A stretch of DNA of 38,183 nt, taken from Aeromonas allosaccharophila (GTDB lineage Bacteria; Pseudomonadota; Gammaproteobacteria; Enterobacterales; Aeromonadaceae). A program made the position numbers and the translations under genes. Shown in pieces: positions 26,133-35,810 of the stretch. Positions within the stretch are counted from its first letter, which is position 1, and every line of letters begins with the position of its first letter. The notes beneath the pieces were generated by a model. That model made no database searches. It was not told the DNA's origin and saw nothing but the letters and a program-made list of their open reading frames with translations. The stretch is from the NCBI RefSeq assembly GCF_000819685.1, contig NZ_CDBR01000098.1, positions 1 through 38,183 on the forward strand. Reading direction: 5' to 3'.

Positions 26133-26942
26133 TTAATGAAGGGGCTTGGGGCTAAGATCCAGCGCGGCCAGCTGCACTTTCAGCACATCGGCGACGGGAT
26201 CGTCCGGGCATTGTTCAATAAAATATTCAAAATCGTCGGCAGCCTGGCGCGGGCAGTCGAGCTGCTCATAGATAAAGCCGCGATCCCGCGTCTCCAGCGG
26301 ATCACCGGGCTTCATCCGCAGCAACAGCTCGCTGCAACGCAGCGCCTCGGGCATGCGATCTTCCCGCAACAGGGCACCCTTGCTGACGTTGAGCAGCCGT
26401 TCGATGATCTCCCACTGGCCGGAGGGCTGCAGGTAGTCGGGGGTCAGGGTCGCCAAGTCCCCCAGCGCGCCGCGCAGCAGCAACTCGATGCGGGCCAGAC
26501 TCAGCTCGTCACCGGTAAAGGGATCGACATAGACCTCCCCCTCGCCACCGGCAAAGCTCACCAGGAAGTGTCCGGGGAAGCAAATCCCCTCCACATCGAG
26601 CCCGAGCTTGCGCCCAAGCTGGATGATGAGAATGCCGAGGCTGACCGGGATCCCCTTGCGCTGTACCAGCACCTGATTGAGGTCGCAGTTGTTGGCCGAG
26701 AAGTAGTCCTGCCAGTTGCCATGAAAGCCGAGGCTGTGGTAGAAGCCTTGCAGCAGCTGCTGGCGCACCTCGTCGCAGGTGCCCTCTTCGATCTGTTCGT
26801 CCAGCCACTCGTCCAGCAGGTTCAGCTCACGCATCCCCTCCTCGGCCGAGCCATAAATCTCATCGCTGACAGACAACGCCAGCTCGGTGATGTCGTGGGC
26901 TTCGAAATCGGTCCATTCGTCTATGTGTAACATTCTCTTCAT
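26133..26942 (-). CDS. sirB1: SirB1 family protein (transglutaminase-like plus TPR-like)
   Basis: A 269-residue cytoplasmic protein of the SirB1/YchA family. The N-terminal two-thirds holds the transglutaminase-like region: QRKGIPVSLGILIIQLGRKL, then GICFPGHFLVSF, then VYVDPFTGDEL, with the family pattern but no clear catalytic cysteine in the usual place. The C-terminal third is TPR-like (ALRCSELLLRMKPGDPLETRDRG). The biochemical role is unknown; the name comes from a Salmonella regulator screen. ATG 26942 lies three bases behind the sirB2 stop; ATG 26933 is an alternative. Confidence 0.9.
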   Translation of the reverse strand: MKRMLHIDEWTDFEAHDITELALSVSDEIYGSAEEGMRELNLLDEWLDEQIEEGTCDEVRQQLLQGFYHSLGFHGNWQDYFSANNCDLNQVLVQRKGIPVSLGILIIQLGRKLGLDVEGICFPGHFLVSFAGGEGEVYVDPFTGDELSLARIELLLRGALGDLATLTPDYLQPSGQWEIIERLLNVSKGALLREDRMPEALRCSELLLRMKPGDPLETRDRGFIYEQLDCPRQAADDFEYFIEQCPDDPVADVLKVQLAALDLSPKPLH

Positions 26943-26945
26943 GCC

Positions 26946-27329
26946 TTAGCCGAACACACTCGTCTGTTTGAGCACTGCCAACTTGGCAATAAAGTAGATC
27001 CAGCCGAGCGCCCCCAGAAAGGAGCACCAGCGCACCAGATTGCTTTTGGCCAGCCGCAGCGCCATCGCCGCCAGAAATACCAGCACCAGAATGGCCATCA
27101 GCTTTTCGCTGAGCCAGGGCGTTCCGTTATTGAGCGGGTTGAGATCCAGCACCATGCAGAGCAATACGCCAGAGAGCACCACCAGACCATTGAGCCAGCC
27201 GCTGACCTTCATCACCGGCGCGCTGTAGGCACGGCCAGTGGCGGTCTGCACCCAGTAGAAGCGGAGCATAAACATCAGCACGGCCCCGGCAATCAGGATG
27301 AGGTGCAGGTGCTTGAGCACAAAAAACAT
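26946..27329 (-). CDS. sirB2: SirB2 family membrane protein
   Basis: A 127-residue protein with four hydrophobic segments (about 5-24, 43-63, 77-95 and 101-120), typical of SirB2/YchQ. It opens MFFVLKHLHLILIAG, and HLHLI and the segment ending in LNPLNN match the family. The function is unknown. ATG 27329 has AGGA six bases upstream. An ATG five codons earlier has no ribosome site and was not chosen. It sits between prmC and sirB1 in the conserved gene order. Confidence 0.87.
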   Translation of the reverse strand: MFFVLKHLHLILIAGAVLMFMLRFYWVQTATGRAYSAPVMKVSGWLNGLVVLSGVLLCMVLDLNPLNNGTPWLSEKLMAILVLVFLAAMALRLAKSNLVRWCSFLGALGWIYFIAKLAVLKQTSVFG

Positions 27330-27385
27330 ATTCAATCCTTGCATGGCGGCGCACAGGCGACCCGCCGTGTAACAGTAAGGGACCG

Positions 27386-28237
27386 TCAGCGCAGCGGGCA
27401 GAGGCCCAGTGTCACCCTGTCGTTATCCCCGTAATCGCGCACTGTGGCTACCTCGCGGTAGCCGCTATCGCGCAGCAACTGACGCACCGCCTCCCCCTGA
27501 TCCCAGCCATGTTCCAGCAGCAACCAGCCATCGGTCAGCAGATAAGCGGGGGCATGGGCCACGATATGGCGGATATCGGCCAGCCCGGCGTCATCGGCAA
27601 CCAGCGCCGAGCGGGGTTCAAAGCGCACGTCACCCTGCTCGAGATGGGGATCGGCGCCATCAATATAGGGGGGATTGGAGACAATCACCGCAAATCGTGG
27701 CGTCTTGTCGCGATCCGGTTCGCCAAGGGGCTCGAACCAGCTGCCATCGCGCACCTCGATGGGTAACCCCAGCGCAGCGCTGTTCTCGCGAGCCAGTGCG
27801 GCAGCATCCGCCATCCGATCCACCGCCCACACATCGATTTCGGGCCGCTCGGACTTGAGCGCCAGCGCGATGGCGCCGGTGCCGGTGCCGAGATCCAGCA
27901 CGGCGCACGGCCCCTGCGGGATTCTGGTCAGCGCCTGCTCGACCAGCACCTCGGTATCGGGGCGCGGGATCAGGGTCGCCGGACTTACCTTGAGGGGCAG
28001 CGACCAGAACTCCCGCTCTCCAACGAGATGGGCGATGGGTTCGCCATTGAGACGACGGGCCAGCCACGTCTGCAGGGTGGCCTGCTGGGCGGCATCCAGC
28101 TCGCGCTCTGGCCAGGTCATCAGGTAGCTGCGACGGCAATCGAGCAGATGGCAAAGCAGCACATCGGCATCGGCGCGGGGGGATTCCCCCTCTGCCAGCA
28201 CAGTCATGATATGGGCGCGGGCCTGCTGGATCTGCAT
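27386..28237 (-). CDS. prmC: PrmC (HemK), release factor glutamine methyltransferase
   Basis: A 283-residue enzyme that methylates the glutamine of the GGQ motif in release factors, using S-adenosylmethionine. The cofactor loop VLDLGTGTGAIALAL and the substrate-site motif VSNPPYI are intact. The N-terminal five-helix release-factor-binding part (about 1-85) is present, and RLNGEPIAHLVGEREFWSL marks the linker. ATG 28237 is eight bases after GGAG; a GTG three codons upstream overlaps that site and is less likely. It follows prfA, its own substrate's gene. Confidence 0.96.
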   Translation of the reverse strand: MQIQQARAHIMTVLAEGESPRADADVLLCHLLDCRRSYLMTWPERELDAAQQATLQTWLARRLNGEPIAHLVGEREFWSLPLKVSPATLIPRPDTEVLVEQALTRIPQGPCAVLDLGTGTGAIALALKSERPEIDVWAVDRMADAAALARENSAALGLPIEVRDGSWFEPLGEPDRDKTPRFAVIVSNPPYIDGADPHLEQGDVRFEPRSALVADDAGLADIRHIVAHAPAYLLTDGWLLLEHGWDQGEAVRQLLRDSGYREVATVRDYGDNDRVTLGLCPLR

Positions 28238-28298
28238 CAGTGCCACTCCACCTTATGGGCACCACACTTAATGCGAGCTTGCCGGATTACCATTTGCA

Positions 28299-29387
28299 TC
28301 AGTTGTTCTCGGCCAGCGAGGCGAGCTGATCGGCCTGATACTCCTGCACCAGCGGGGTAATGATGCAGTCCAGATCCCCTTCCAGGATCTCGGAGAGGCG
28401 GTACAGGGTCAGGTTGATACGGTGCTCGGAGAGACGGCCCTGCGGGTAGTTGTAGGTACGAATGCGCTCGGAGCGATCACCAGAGCCCACCAGATTGCGG
28501 CGGGTGCTTTGCTCGGCGGCACGGTGGCGCTCATCCTCGGCAGCTTGCAGGCGGGCGGAGAGCACTGACATCGCCTTGGCGCGGTTCTTGTGCTGGGAGC
28601 GCTCGTCCTGACACTCCACCACCAGACCGGTCGGCAGGTGAGTGATGCGAATGGCCGAGTCGGTCTTGTTGACGTGCTGGCCACCGGCACCGGAGGCACG
28701 GAAGGTGTCGATCTTCAGATCGGAAGGGTTGATCTCGATCTGCTCGGCTTCCGGCACTTCCGGCAGCACGGCGACGGTACAGGCGGAGGTGTGCACCCGG
28801 CCCTGAGATTCGGTCTCCGGCACCCGCTGCACCCGGTGACCACCGGATTCAAACTTGAGGCGGCCATAGACGCGCTCGCCGTCGATCTTGGCGATCACCT
28901 CCTTGTAGCCACCGTACTCACCGTCGTTGCAGCTGACGATGGAGACGCGCCAGCCCTGACGCTCGGCAAAGCGGGAGTACATGCGGAACAGGTCACCGGC
29001 AAAGATGGCCGCTTCGTCGCCACCGGCACCGGCGCGGATCTCCAGATAACAGTTGTTGTCATCCTTGGGATCCTTGGGCAGCAACATCAGTTGCAGCTCC
29101 TGCTCCAGCGCCTCCAGATTGGCCTTGGCCAGCGGCAGCTCCTCCTGCGCCATCTCGCGCAGGTCAGCGTCATCCTCCTCCAGCATCATCTGGGTGGTCT
29201 CCAGATCATCCTGAGCCTGACGGTAACGCTGGAAGGCGTGAACGATATCTTCCAGCTGGGCATATTCACGGGTCAGGGCGCGGTAGCGATCCTGATCCGA
29301 GACCACATCCGGCTCGCCGAGCATGGCCTGTACTTCTTCGTGGCGCTCGATGAGGCCTTCCAGCTTTCTGATCAGTGACGGATTCAT
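28299..29387 (-). CDS. prfA: Peptide chain release factor 1
   Basis: A 362-residue class-I release factor that reads UAA and UAG. The peptidyl hydrolysis motif is in GAGGQHVN. The stop-codon reading loop has P-E-T ([10 protein letters not shown]), a P-x-T form as in RF1 rather than the SPF of RF2. The ribosome site is weak (AAGAG close to ATG). The prfA-prmC pairing puts the factor and its methyltransferase in one transcript. Confidence 0.97.
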   Translation of the reverse strand: MNPSLIRKLEGLIERHEEVQAMLGEPDVVSDQDRYRALTREYAQLEDIVHAFQRYRQAQDDLETTQMMLEEDDADLREMAQEELPLAKANLEALEQELQLMLLPKDPKDDNNCYLEIRAGAGGDEAAIFAGDLFRMYSRFAERQGWRVSIVSCNDGEYGGYKEVIAKIDGERVYGRLKFESGGHRVQRVPETESQGRVHTSACTVAVLPEVPEAEQIEINPSDLKIDTFRASGAGGQHVNKTDSAIRITHLPTGLVVECQDERSQHKNRAKAMSVLSARLQAAEDERHRAAEQSTRRNLVGSGDRSERIRTYNYPQGRLSEHRINLTLYRLSEILEGDLDCIITPLVQEYQADQLASLAENN

Positions 29388-29438
29388 AACTCTTGCATTC
29401 TCAATGGAGGACGGGACAACCGGCAGGTTGCCCGAAAA

Positions 29439-30698
29439 TTATGGCTCTTGCGACAACCCCAGCGCCTGCCGCAAGCGGGAGAGCTCGCTCTGATCCCCCT
29501 GGGAAGCAGCCTGGCGCAACGCCTGGGTCGGCGCGTGGATCAATTTGTTGGTGAGGCGATGGGCCATCGCCTTGAGCGCCTGTTCGGCACTCTCGCCCTG
29601 TGCCAGCGCCAGCAGGGCCCGTTGCAGCTCTTCGTCAGCCACCTGTTGGGACTGATGGCGGTAGTCGCGAATGAGATCGACCGAGCTCTGGCCGCGATAC
29701 CAGCCCATGAACTCGTCGCGCTCTTCCTGCACGATCACTTCCGCCTGCGCGGCAGCCCGTTTACGGGTCTCGAGGTTCTGCTCGATGATCCCCTGCAGAT
29801 CATCCACCGTGTAGAGATAGGCATCGGAGAGCTCATCGACTTCCGCTTCGATGTCGCGCGGTACGGCAATATCCACCAGAAACATCGGCTTGAAGCGGCG
29901 GGCCTTGAGGGCGCGCTCCACCATCCCCTTGCCGATGATGGGCAGCGGGCTCGCCGTCGAACTGATGACGATATCCGCCTCGTGCAGATAGTCGGGGATC
30001 TCTTCGAGCGTCATCACCTGGGCGCCGAATTCGGTCGCCAGGGTCTGGGCGCGCTGCAAGGTGCGGTTGGCCACCATCATCTGGGTGACGTTCTGCTCGC
30101 GCAGATGACGGGCCACCAGTTCGATGGTCTCCCCCGCCCCGACCAGCAACACCTTGGTCTGGGAGAGATCAGAGAAGATCCGCCGACCCAGACTGACGGC
30201 GGCAAACGCCACCGACACGGCACTGGCGCCAATCTCGGTATCGGTGCGCACTCTTTTCGCCACCGAGAAGGATTTCTGGAACAGCCGCTCCAGCGTCCCC
30301 TTGAGGGATTCGGACTGCTGGGCGTGGGCATAGGATTGCTTGATTTGCCCCAGGATCTGCGGCTCTCCCAGCACCAGCGAGTCGAGCCCGCACGCCACCC
30401 GCATCAGGTGGCGTACCGCCTCTTCGTCGTGATGCTGATAGATGGCGGTGACCAATTCGGCCGCGTCCAGCCCGTGGAACTGCTGCAGCCAGCGCAGCAC
30501 TTGCTCCTGCCGCTCCCCGTCCAGATTGCAATAGAGTTCGGTCCGGTTGCAGGTGGAGACGATCACCGCCTCGCTGACACCGGGTTGGCTCACCAGCTCA
30601 CGCAAGGCGCGATCGATGCAGTCCGGGCCAAAGGCGACCCGTTCCCGCAAGGCGACACTGGCGGTGTTGTGGTTGATTCCGAGGGCAAGCAAACTCAT
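29439..30698 (-). CDS. hemA: Glutamyl-tRNA reductase
   Basis: A 419-residue enzyme that reduces glutamyl-tRNA(Glu) to glutamate-1-semialdehyde with NADPH, the first committed step to heme. Catalytic Cys50 is in STCNRTELY. The NADPH domain has [11 protein letters not shown], and the dimerisation helices occupy the C-terminal third. The N-terminus ([13 protein letters not shown]) matches E. coli. Proteolytic control through heme and the Lys-rich N-terminus known in enterics cannot be judged here. It starts the minus-strand cluster and diverges from lolB, with a 126-base gap carrying a TACAAT element on its strand (30743-30748). Confidence 0.97.
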   Translation of the reverse strand: MSLLALGINHNTASVALRERVAFGPDCIDRALRELVSQPGVSEAVIVSTCNRTELYCNLDGERQEQVLRWLQQFHGLDAAELVTAIYQHHDEEAVRHLMRVACGLDSLVLGEPQILGQIKQSYAHAQQSESLKGTLERLFQKSFSVAKRVRTDTEIGASAVSVAFAAVSLGRRIFSDLSQTKVLLVGAGETIELVARHLREQNVTQMMVANRTLQRAQTLATEFGAQVMTLEEIPDYLHEADIVISSTASPLPIIGKGMVERALKARRFKPMFLVDIAVPRDIEAEVDELSDAYLYTVDDLQGIIEQNLETRKRAAAQAEVIVQEERDEFMGWYRGQSSVDLIRDYRHQSQQVADEELQRALLALAQGESAEQALKAMAHRLTNKLIHAPTQALRQAASQGDQSELSRLRQALGLSQEP

Positions 30699-30764
30699 GA
30701 GTGGGCGACGATCATTTCATACGCTGGGTGCAAAGGCTGCCAATTGTACGAGAAAGGGTAAGTC

Positions 30765-30794
30765 TTTAAAAGCAATACGGCCGCCCCGTATACT
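30765..30794 (+). promoter_or_regulatory. Probable promoter of lolB
   Basis: TATACT at 30789-30794 is a good -10 hexamer. A poor -35-like CTTTAA lies 18-19 bases upstream. The start of transcription would be near 30801, which rules out the GTG at 30795 as a start codon for lolB. Confidence 0.55.
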
Positions 30795-30824
30795 GTGGCA
30801 AATTCCTCTCTCTGGAGCCGTCTC

Positions 30825-31403
30825 TTGCTGCTACGTATTTTTACCCTCACCTGCCTGCTGTTGCTGGCCGGTTGTGCCACCACCCAGCCCCAGCGTGACC
30901 AGGTGAACTGGAACCAGGAGCGGACCCGTCTCGAGCAGCTGACCCACTGGCAGCTGTCCGGCAAGATGGCCATCATCACCCCCCAGCAAAAGGGCAGCGC
31001 CCGCCTCAACTGGCAGCAGGATGGCGAGGATTATCGCCTCAACCTCACCAGCCTGATTGGCACCAGCATTCTGGAGCTCTCTCGCAGCAAGGGGGAGATC
31101 ACCCTGCTCGACAGCGACGGCAATCGCCACCAGAGCCAGGACGCCGAAGCGCTGATCTATCAGCTCACCGGCTGGAATATTCCGGTCGCCGGATTGCCGG
31201 AGTGGATCAAGGGGCTGCCGGGTCAGGCAGAGTTTGAACTCAACCCCGACAGCAGTCTGGCCAGCGTGCGCGACGGCCAGTGGCAGATCGTCTATGGCGA
31301 TTATCGGGATCAGGATGGCTACCGCCTGCCGCACCTGCTGACCATGACCGGCCAGAACAGCCGCCTCAAGCTTCAGATCAACCAATGGACTCTTGCACGT
31401 TAA
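30825..31403 (+). CDS. lolB: Outer-membrane lipoprotein receptor LolB
   Basis: I place the start at TTG 30825, giving 192 residues: GGAG lies seven bases before it. The signal peptide ends LLLLAG-Cys17, a lipobox. The mature part has [25 protein letters not shown] and [17 protein letters not shown], typical LolB core segments; the latter covers the loop used for membrane insertion. LolB takes lipoproteins from LolA and puts them in the outer membrane. An in-frame GTG at 30795 is upstream of the expected transcript start. Its stop overlaps the ispE start by one base, so the two are translationally coupled. Confidence 0.93.
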   Translation: MLLRIFTLTCLLLLAGCATTQPQRDQVNWNQERTRLEQLTHWQLSGKMAIITPQQKGSARLNWQQDGEDYRLNLTSLIGTSILELSRSKGEITLLDSDGNRHQSQDAEALIYQLTGWNIPVAGLPEWIKGLPGQAEFELNPDSSLASVRDGQWQIVYGDYRDQDGYRLPHLLTMTGQNSRLKLQINQWTLAR

Positions 31404-32251
31404 TGGCTTCCACACGCTGGCCGGCACCGGCCAAACTCAACCTGTTTTTACACGTCAATGGCCGTCGTCCCGATGGCTATCACGAGCTGCAGACTCTGTT
31501 TATCTTCCTCAACCACAGCGACTGGCTCGAGTTCGAGGTGATTCCTGATAGCGACACACTCACCCTGAGCCCTGCCATTCCCGGGGTGCCGGATGAGCAG
31601 AATCTGATCATCCGGGCGGCACGCCTGCTGCAGGCAAGGCTGCCGAACCCGCAGGGGGCCCATATCCGGCTGGAGAAAGTGCTGCCCATGGGAGGCGGCA
31701 TTGGCGGCGGTTCGTCCGATGCCGCAACCACGCTGGTGGCGCTTAACCACCTCTGGCAAGCGGGTTTAAGCGAAGATGAACTGGCAGCGCTCGGCGTCCA
31801 GCTGGGGGCCGATGTGCCGGTGTTTGTTCGTGGCAAGGCGGCCTTTGCCGAAGGGGTGGGCGAGCGGCTGCAACCGGTCGAACTGCCCGATGCCTGGTAT
31901 CTGGTGCTCAAGCCCGATTGCCATGTGGCGACCGCGGCCGTATTCCAGGATCCGGACCTGCCCAGAGCCACACCGAAAATGGCGCTGGACAACCTGCTGG
32001 AAGGTGAGTGGAAAAACGATTGCGAATCACTGGTGAAAAAGCGCCACCCCGAGGTTGCCAATGCGCTCGGCTGGTTGCTAGAATACGCGCCGTCAAGAAT
32101 GACGGGCACAGGAGCCTGCGTCTTTGCTCAATTTGAAGACGAAGTGACTGCTCGGGAAGTGTTGGCCTGCGTGCCGGAGGGACTTGATGGGTTTGTCGCC
32201 AAGGGCGAGAACATATCACCTCTCTTCTCCACATTGCAACAGTTCAAATGA
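31403..32251 (+). CDS. ispE: 4-(cytidine 5'-diphospho)-2-C-methyl-D-erythritol kinase
   Basis: A 282-residue GHMP kinase of the MEP isoprenoid pathway. The phosphate loop is [16 protein letters not shown] (96-110), the N-terminal [12 protein letters not shown] carries catalytic Lys11, and GADVPVF holds Asp137. C-terminal GTGACVFA is the third GHMP motif. The lolB stop (TAA) shares a base with the ispE ATG. The ispE stop at 32249-32251 is separated by one base from a tRNA-Gln gene, so transcripts must read into the tRNA. Confidence 0.96.
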   Translation: MASTRWPAPAKLNLFLHVNGRRPDGYHELQTLFIFLNHSDWLEFEVIPDSDTLTLSPAIPGVPDEQNLIIRAARLLQARLPNPQGAHIRLEKVLPMGGGIGGGSSDAATTLVALNHLWQAGLSEDELAALGVQLGADVPVFVRGKAAFAEGVGERLQPVELPDAWYLVLKPDCHVATAAVFQDPDLPRATPKMALDNLLEGEWKNDCESLVKKRHPEVANALGWLLEYAPSRMTGTGACVFAQFEDEVTAREVLACVPEGLDGFVAKGENISPLFSTLQQFK

Positions 32252-32252
32252 T

Positions 32253-32327
32253 TGGGGTATCGCCAAGCGGTAAGGCAGCGGGTTTTGATCTCGCCATTCC
32301 TAGGTTCGAATCCTAGTACCCCAGCCA
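32253..32327 (+). tRNA. tRNA-Gln (anticodon TTG), one base after ispE
   Basis: A 75-base tRNA with encoded CCA. Acceptor arm TGGGGTA / TACCCCA, anticodon loop TTTTGAT with anticodon TTG, and T-loop TTCGAAT are all standard. It differs from the two tRNA-Gln copies at 37935 and 38055 at one base of the variable region (T for C at tRNA base 46). With no room for its own promoter it must be cut from the lolB-ispE transcript. Confidence 0.96.
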
Positions 32328-32357
32328 ATTTTGCCGAACAGCATTGATGATGATTAA

Positions 32358-32383
32358 CGTGGCCGGTTTTGCACTCGGCCACG
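32358..32383 (+). terminator. Hairpin after tRNA-Gln, before prs
   Basis: CGTGGCCG / CGGCCACG, an 8-bp perfect stem around a 10-base loop. No T-run follows, so it may be a weak terminator or an RNA 3'-end structure. Confidence 0.5.
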
Positions 32384-32446
32384 GATTCGGGTTACCGGTA
32401 TCATCACAATCATTCATTGGGCAGCAGACGCCCTGTACGTTATCTT

Positions 32447-32471
32447 GATAAATCGTTTGCCCCAAAACGAT
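32447..32471 (+). promoter_or_regulatory. Possible PurR-like operator or inverted repeat upstream of prs
   Basis: AAATCGTTTGC at 32450-32460 matches the core of the PurR box (CAAACGTTTGC) at most positions. An imperfect inverted repeat ATCGTTT...AAACGAT covers 32452-32471. E. coli prs is controlled by PurR, so a site is expected, but the match is partial. Confidence 0.3.
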
Positions 32472-32526
32472 AGGGTCTGATTTCAGACTCCCCCACATAC
32501 TGGATGCAACCCCGAGGTTTCAAACC

Positions 32527-33474
32527 GTGCCTGACATGAAGCTGTTTGCTGGTAACGCAACGCCGGAACTAGCCCAGAAGATCGCAGATCGCCTGTTTAT
32601 CAAACTCGGCAATGCTGCCGTAGGTCGCTTTAGCGACGGCGAGATCAGCGTACAGATCAATGAGAATGTACGTGGTGGCGATATCTTCATCATTCAATCC
32701 ACCTGTGCCCCGACCAACGACAATTTGATGGAATTGATCGTCATGGTAGATGCACTGCGTCGTGCTTCAGCTGGCCGTATCACTGCCGTTATCCCCTACT
32801 TTGGTTATGCCCGTCAGGACCGCCGCGTCCGCTCCGCCCGTGTACCTATCACCGCCAAGGTTGTCGCTGACTTCCTCTCCAGCGTCGGTGTGGATCGCGT
32901 GCTGACCGTTGACCTGCATGCCGAGCAAATTCAAGGTTTCTTCGACGTTCCGGTAGACAACGTGTTCGGTAGCCCGGTGCTGCTGGAAGACATGAAAGCC
33001 AAGAACCTCGAGTCTCCTGTCGTCGTCTCCCCGGACATCGGTGGCGTAGTGCGTGCCCGCGCTATCGCCAAGCTGCTGGATGACACCGACATCGCCATCA
33101 TCGACAAGCGCCGTCCCCGCCCGAACGTTTCCCAGGTCATGCACCTGATCGGTGACGTTGCCGGCCGCGACTGCGTCATCGTCGATGACATGATCGACAC
33201 CGGCGGCACCCTGTGCAAAGCCGCAGAAGCCCTGAAAGAGCGCGGCGCCAAGCGAGTATTCGCTTACGCCACTCACCCGGTCTTCTCCGGCACTGCCGTC
33301 GAGAACATCAAAAACTCGGTGATCGATGAACTGATCATCACCGACTCCATCCCGCTCACTGCGGAGATGAAAGCGATTGGCAAAGTCAAACAGCTGACCC
33401 TGTCGACTGTACTGGCCGAAGCCATTCGTCGCATCAGCAACGAAGAGTCCATCTCTGCCATGTTTGAGCATTGA
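32527..33474 (+). CDS. prs: Ribose-phosphate pyrophosphokinase (PRPP synthetase)
   Basis: A 315-residue enzyme that makes PRPP from ribose 5-phosphate and ATP, feeding purine, pyrimidine, NAD, histidine and tryptophan synthesis. [27 protein letters not shown] (with the catalytic His region), VVSPDIGG and the PRPP loop [10 protein letters not shown] are all present, and it is nearly identical in layout to E. coli Prs. It starts with GTG ([10 protein letters not shown]), the same unusual start as in E. coli, with GAGG nine bases before. A terminator ends the gene. Confidence 0.97.
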   Translation: MPDMKLFAGNATPELAQKIADRLFIKLGNAAVGRFSDGEISVQINENVRGGDIFIIQSTCAPTNDNLMELIVMVDALRRASAGRITAVIPYFGYARQDRRVRSARVPITAKVVADFLSSVGVDRVLTVDLHAEQIQGFFDVPVDNVFGSPVLLEDMKAKNLESPVVVSPDIGGVVRARAIAKLLDDTDIAIIDKRRPRPNVSQVMHLIGDVAGRDCVIVDDMIDTGGTLCKAAEALKERGAKRVFAYATHPVFSGTAVENIKNSVIDELIITDSIPLTAEMKAIGKVKQLTLSTVLAEAIRRISNEESISAMFEH

Positions 33475-33489
33475 TAGATTCAGCAATAA

Positions 33490-33520
33490 CGAAAACCGCC
33501 ATCAGGCGGTTTTCGTCTTT
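33490..33520 (+). terminator. Rho-independent terminator of prs
   Basis: CGAAAACCGCC-ATCA-GGCGGTTTTCG followed by TCTTTCT. A strong stem with a broken T-run. Confidence 0.85.
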
Positions 33521-33590
33521 CTGGACCATCTCTTTCCAACTTTCTGCTATCTGGTACGACCCTGCCCCCGGCAGGCTTAAGGATTTACCC

Positions 33591-35579
33591 ATGAATTGCT
33601 TGCGTCCCCTCCTGCTCGCGACCCTCACCTGCGCCCTGTTCGCCTGTCAGCCCGTCAAAGAGAACCCGCCCTTCGTGCTGACCCTGGCGCACATGAACGA
33701 CACCCACTCCCAGTTTGATCCGGTCAATGCCGAGATCAAAGGGCAGATCTTTGCCCCGCAGGGGGAAACGGACACCCTCTATACCCGCTTTGGCGGTTAT
33801 CCGCGCCTGCTGACCATGGCGAAAGCCTATCAGGCCGATGCGCTGGCCAAGAACCAGCCCTTGCTGCTGCTGCACGGCGGCGATGCCTGGCAGGGCAGCG
33901 GCTACTTCAAGCTCAACGAGGGGATGGCCAACGCCGAGTTGCTGAGCCAGTTCGGCCTCGATGCCATGGCGCTGGGCAACCACGAGTTCGATCTGGACAA
34001 CCAGAAGCTGGCCCGCTTCATCGAGGGGGTCAACTTCCCGGTGCTGGCCGCCAACCTCGACACCAAGGCCGATCCGGCCCTCAGCAAGGCAGACAACCTC
34101 AAGCCCTTCGTGGTCTACGCCTTTGACGGCAACCAGAAGAGCCCGGTCACCGACATCAATAATCTGCCGCAAGGCAAACAGCTGGTCGCCGTCGTCGGTC
34201 TGGTGCTGGAAGACATGGGCAATATTGCCCCCAACGTCGGCAAGCTGCGCTTTGGCAAAGAGGTCGCCTCGGCTCAGGCCACGGTCGACATGCTGCAAAC
34301 CAAGGGAATCCACCAGATCGTCGCCCTCACCCACATTGGCAACGAGCGGGATCTGGCGCTGGCGGCCAAGGTGAACGGCCTCGATGCCATCGTCGGCGGC
34401 CACTCCCACAGCCTGCTCGGCGATTTTCGCAATATCGGTTGGGGCAAGACCGGTGACTACGCCAAGCTAGTGACCAATCCGGATGGTATCGGCAAAACCT
34501 GCGTGGTGCAGGCGGGTTCCTATGCCCAGGCCATCGGTCTGGCCCAGGTGACCTTTGACAGCCACGGTCAGGTGACCGACTGCCAGGGCCACAACAGCCT
34601 GCTGGCCAGCCGCGACTTCTTCGCCGATGCGGCGCGCAAGCAGGCGCTCGACGATACCCGCAGCAAAGAGGCGAGCCAGTTTATCGACAACCAGCCCAAT
34701 CTGGTGACTGTGGATGAAGACCCTCGCCTGCGCGGCATCATCGACAGCCATTACAAACCGGCGCTGGAGCAAGCCTACGGCCCGGTGATCGGCACCATTC
34801 CCGAGCAGTTGCAAAATGCCCGTCGCCCCGGCGACAACGGCAGCGACAGCCACGGCTCAGATGTAGCGCCGCTGGTTGCCGAAGGGGAGTTCTACTGGGC
34901 CAATACGCCAGCAGTGCAAGCACTGACCGGCGGGCCGGTCGATTTCGCCCTGCTGGCGGTGGGCGGCGTGCGCGCCGAACTGCCCGCTGGCGAATGGCGC
35001 GAGGGGGATAGTGCCCTCACCCTGCTGCCGTTCAAGAACCAGCTCTCGGTGCTGACCCTGACCGGCGCCGAGGTGCGCGCCCTGCTGAGCGAAACCATCA
35101 CCGCCACCCTGCCCGCCAGCGCCCATGCCGGCAAGTTCCCCTATGGTGGCCACCTGCGTTACACCTTCCAGGAGACCGATGCAGGCAAAACGGGCACCCT
35201 AACCCAATTGCAGCGCAAGACCGCAAGCGGCGAGTGGCAGGATCTGGTGGATAACCAGCGCTATCGGGTGGTGATGAACGCCTACAGCGCCAACGGCAAC
35301 GATGGCTGGCAGGCACTGGCCAATGCCCAGCGCCACCAGAGCGAGCGGGTCGACATCGCCAGCGTCAATGGCAAGCTGACCGCCTTCCCGGTGCTGAAAG
35401 TGACACAAAACGGCGAGCTGCTGAGCGCAGTCTATGCCCCGGACCAAGCCCTTGATTGCAAGGCCAGCGGCGTGGATTGCGGCACCGATGCGGCCTCCTT
35501 CGTCGAGTATGTGCGCGATGCCCGCCCCACCCTGACCGCGCTGGATGAGGAAACTGTCACCCTACTGCGCGCCAAATAA
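33591..35579 (+). CDS. 5'-nucleotidase/UshA-family metallophosphatase lipoprotein
   Basis: From ATG 33591 the protein has 662 residues. A lipoprotein signal ends ALFA-Cys19, so it is probably anchored in the outer membrane or periplasm. The calcineurin-like metal-binding motifs are AHMNDTHS (33-40), LLHGGDAWQGS, LGNHEFD and GGHSHS. The C-terminal 5'-nucleotidase domain has LPFKNQLSVLTLTGAEV and YRVVMNAYSANGNDGW. Relatives hydrolyse 5'-nucleotides, UDP-sugars or NAD; which applies here is not decidable, so no symbol is given. AAGGA is seven bases before the ATG. An in-frame upstream extension overlaps the prs end and has no match. Confidence 0.85.
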   Translation: MNCLRPLLLATLTCALFACQPVKENPPFVLTLAHMNDTHSQFDPVNAEIKGQIFAPQGETDTLYTRFGGYPRLLTMAKAYQADALAKNQPLLLLHGGDAWQGSGYFKLNEGMANAELLSQFGLDAMALGNHEFDLDNQKLARFIEGVNFPVLAANLDTKADPALSKADNLKPFVVYAFDGNQKSPVTDINNLPQGKQLVAVVGLVLEDMGNIAPNVGKLRFGKEVASAQATVDMLQTKGIHQIVALTHIGNERDLALAAKVNGLDAIVGGHSHSLLGDFRNIGWGKTGDYAKLVTNPDGIGKTCVVQAGSYAQAIGLAQVTFDSHGQVTDCQGHNSLLASRDFFADAARKQALDDTRSKEASQFIDNQPNLVTVDEDPRLRGIIDSHYKPALEQAYGPVIGTIPEQLQNARRPGDNGSDSHGSDVAPLVAEGEFYWANTPAVQALTGGPVDFALLAVGGVRAELPAGEWREGDSALTLLPFKNQLSVLTLTGAEVRALLSETITATLPASAHAGKFPYGGHLRYTFQETDAGKTGTLTQLQRKTASGEWQDLVDNQRYRVVMNAYSANGNDGWQALANAQRHQSERVDIASVNGKLTAFPVLKVTQNGELLSAVYAPDQALDCKASGVDCGTDAASFVEYVRDARPTLTALDEETVTLLRAK

Positions 35580-35617
35580 CGACTGTAGTCAACCAGGCAC
35601 AGTCCATCGGTAAGCTG

Positions 35618-35645
35618 AAACGGGCCTCATGCAAGAGGCCCGTTT
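35618..35645 (+). terminator. Hairpin after the 5'-nucleotidase gene
   Basis: AAACGGGCCTC-ATGCAA-GAGGCCCGTTT, a perfect 11-bp stem. The T-run is short (TTT), so termination may be moderate. Confidence 0.7.
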
Positions 35646-35722
35646 GCCCACTGTTAGCCACCCATTAACCGCACCGATTAGCCGCAATAGTGGGGCAAAT
35701 TACGCCATAACATGAGCATTGG

Positions 35723-35751
35723 TTGAGTGATCGCCACTCGGCGGCTAGAAT
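35723..35751 (+). promoter_or_regulatory. Promoter of pth
   Basis: TTGAGT (35723-35728) and TAGAAT (35746-35751) are separated by 17 bases, a good sigma-70 promoter. Transcription should begin near 35758, about 53 bases before the chosen pth start. Confidence 0.7.
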
Positions 35752-35810
35752 ATTGCGTCCTATTGCCCTGGGTAGTGTGCCCACGGCAGCTGCGAGTGAA
35801 GACATCAAGC

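Noticed and set aside
29448..30761. 437-codon plus-strand frame opposite hemA
   Set aside because: Shadow frame of hemA; no start signal and no recognisable domain.
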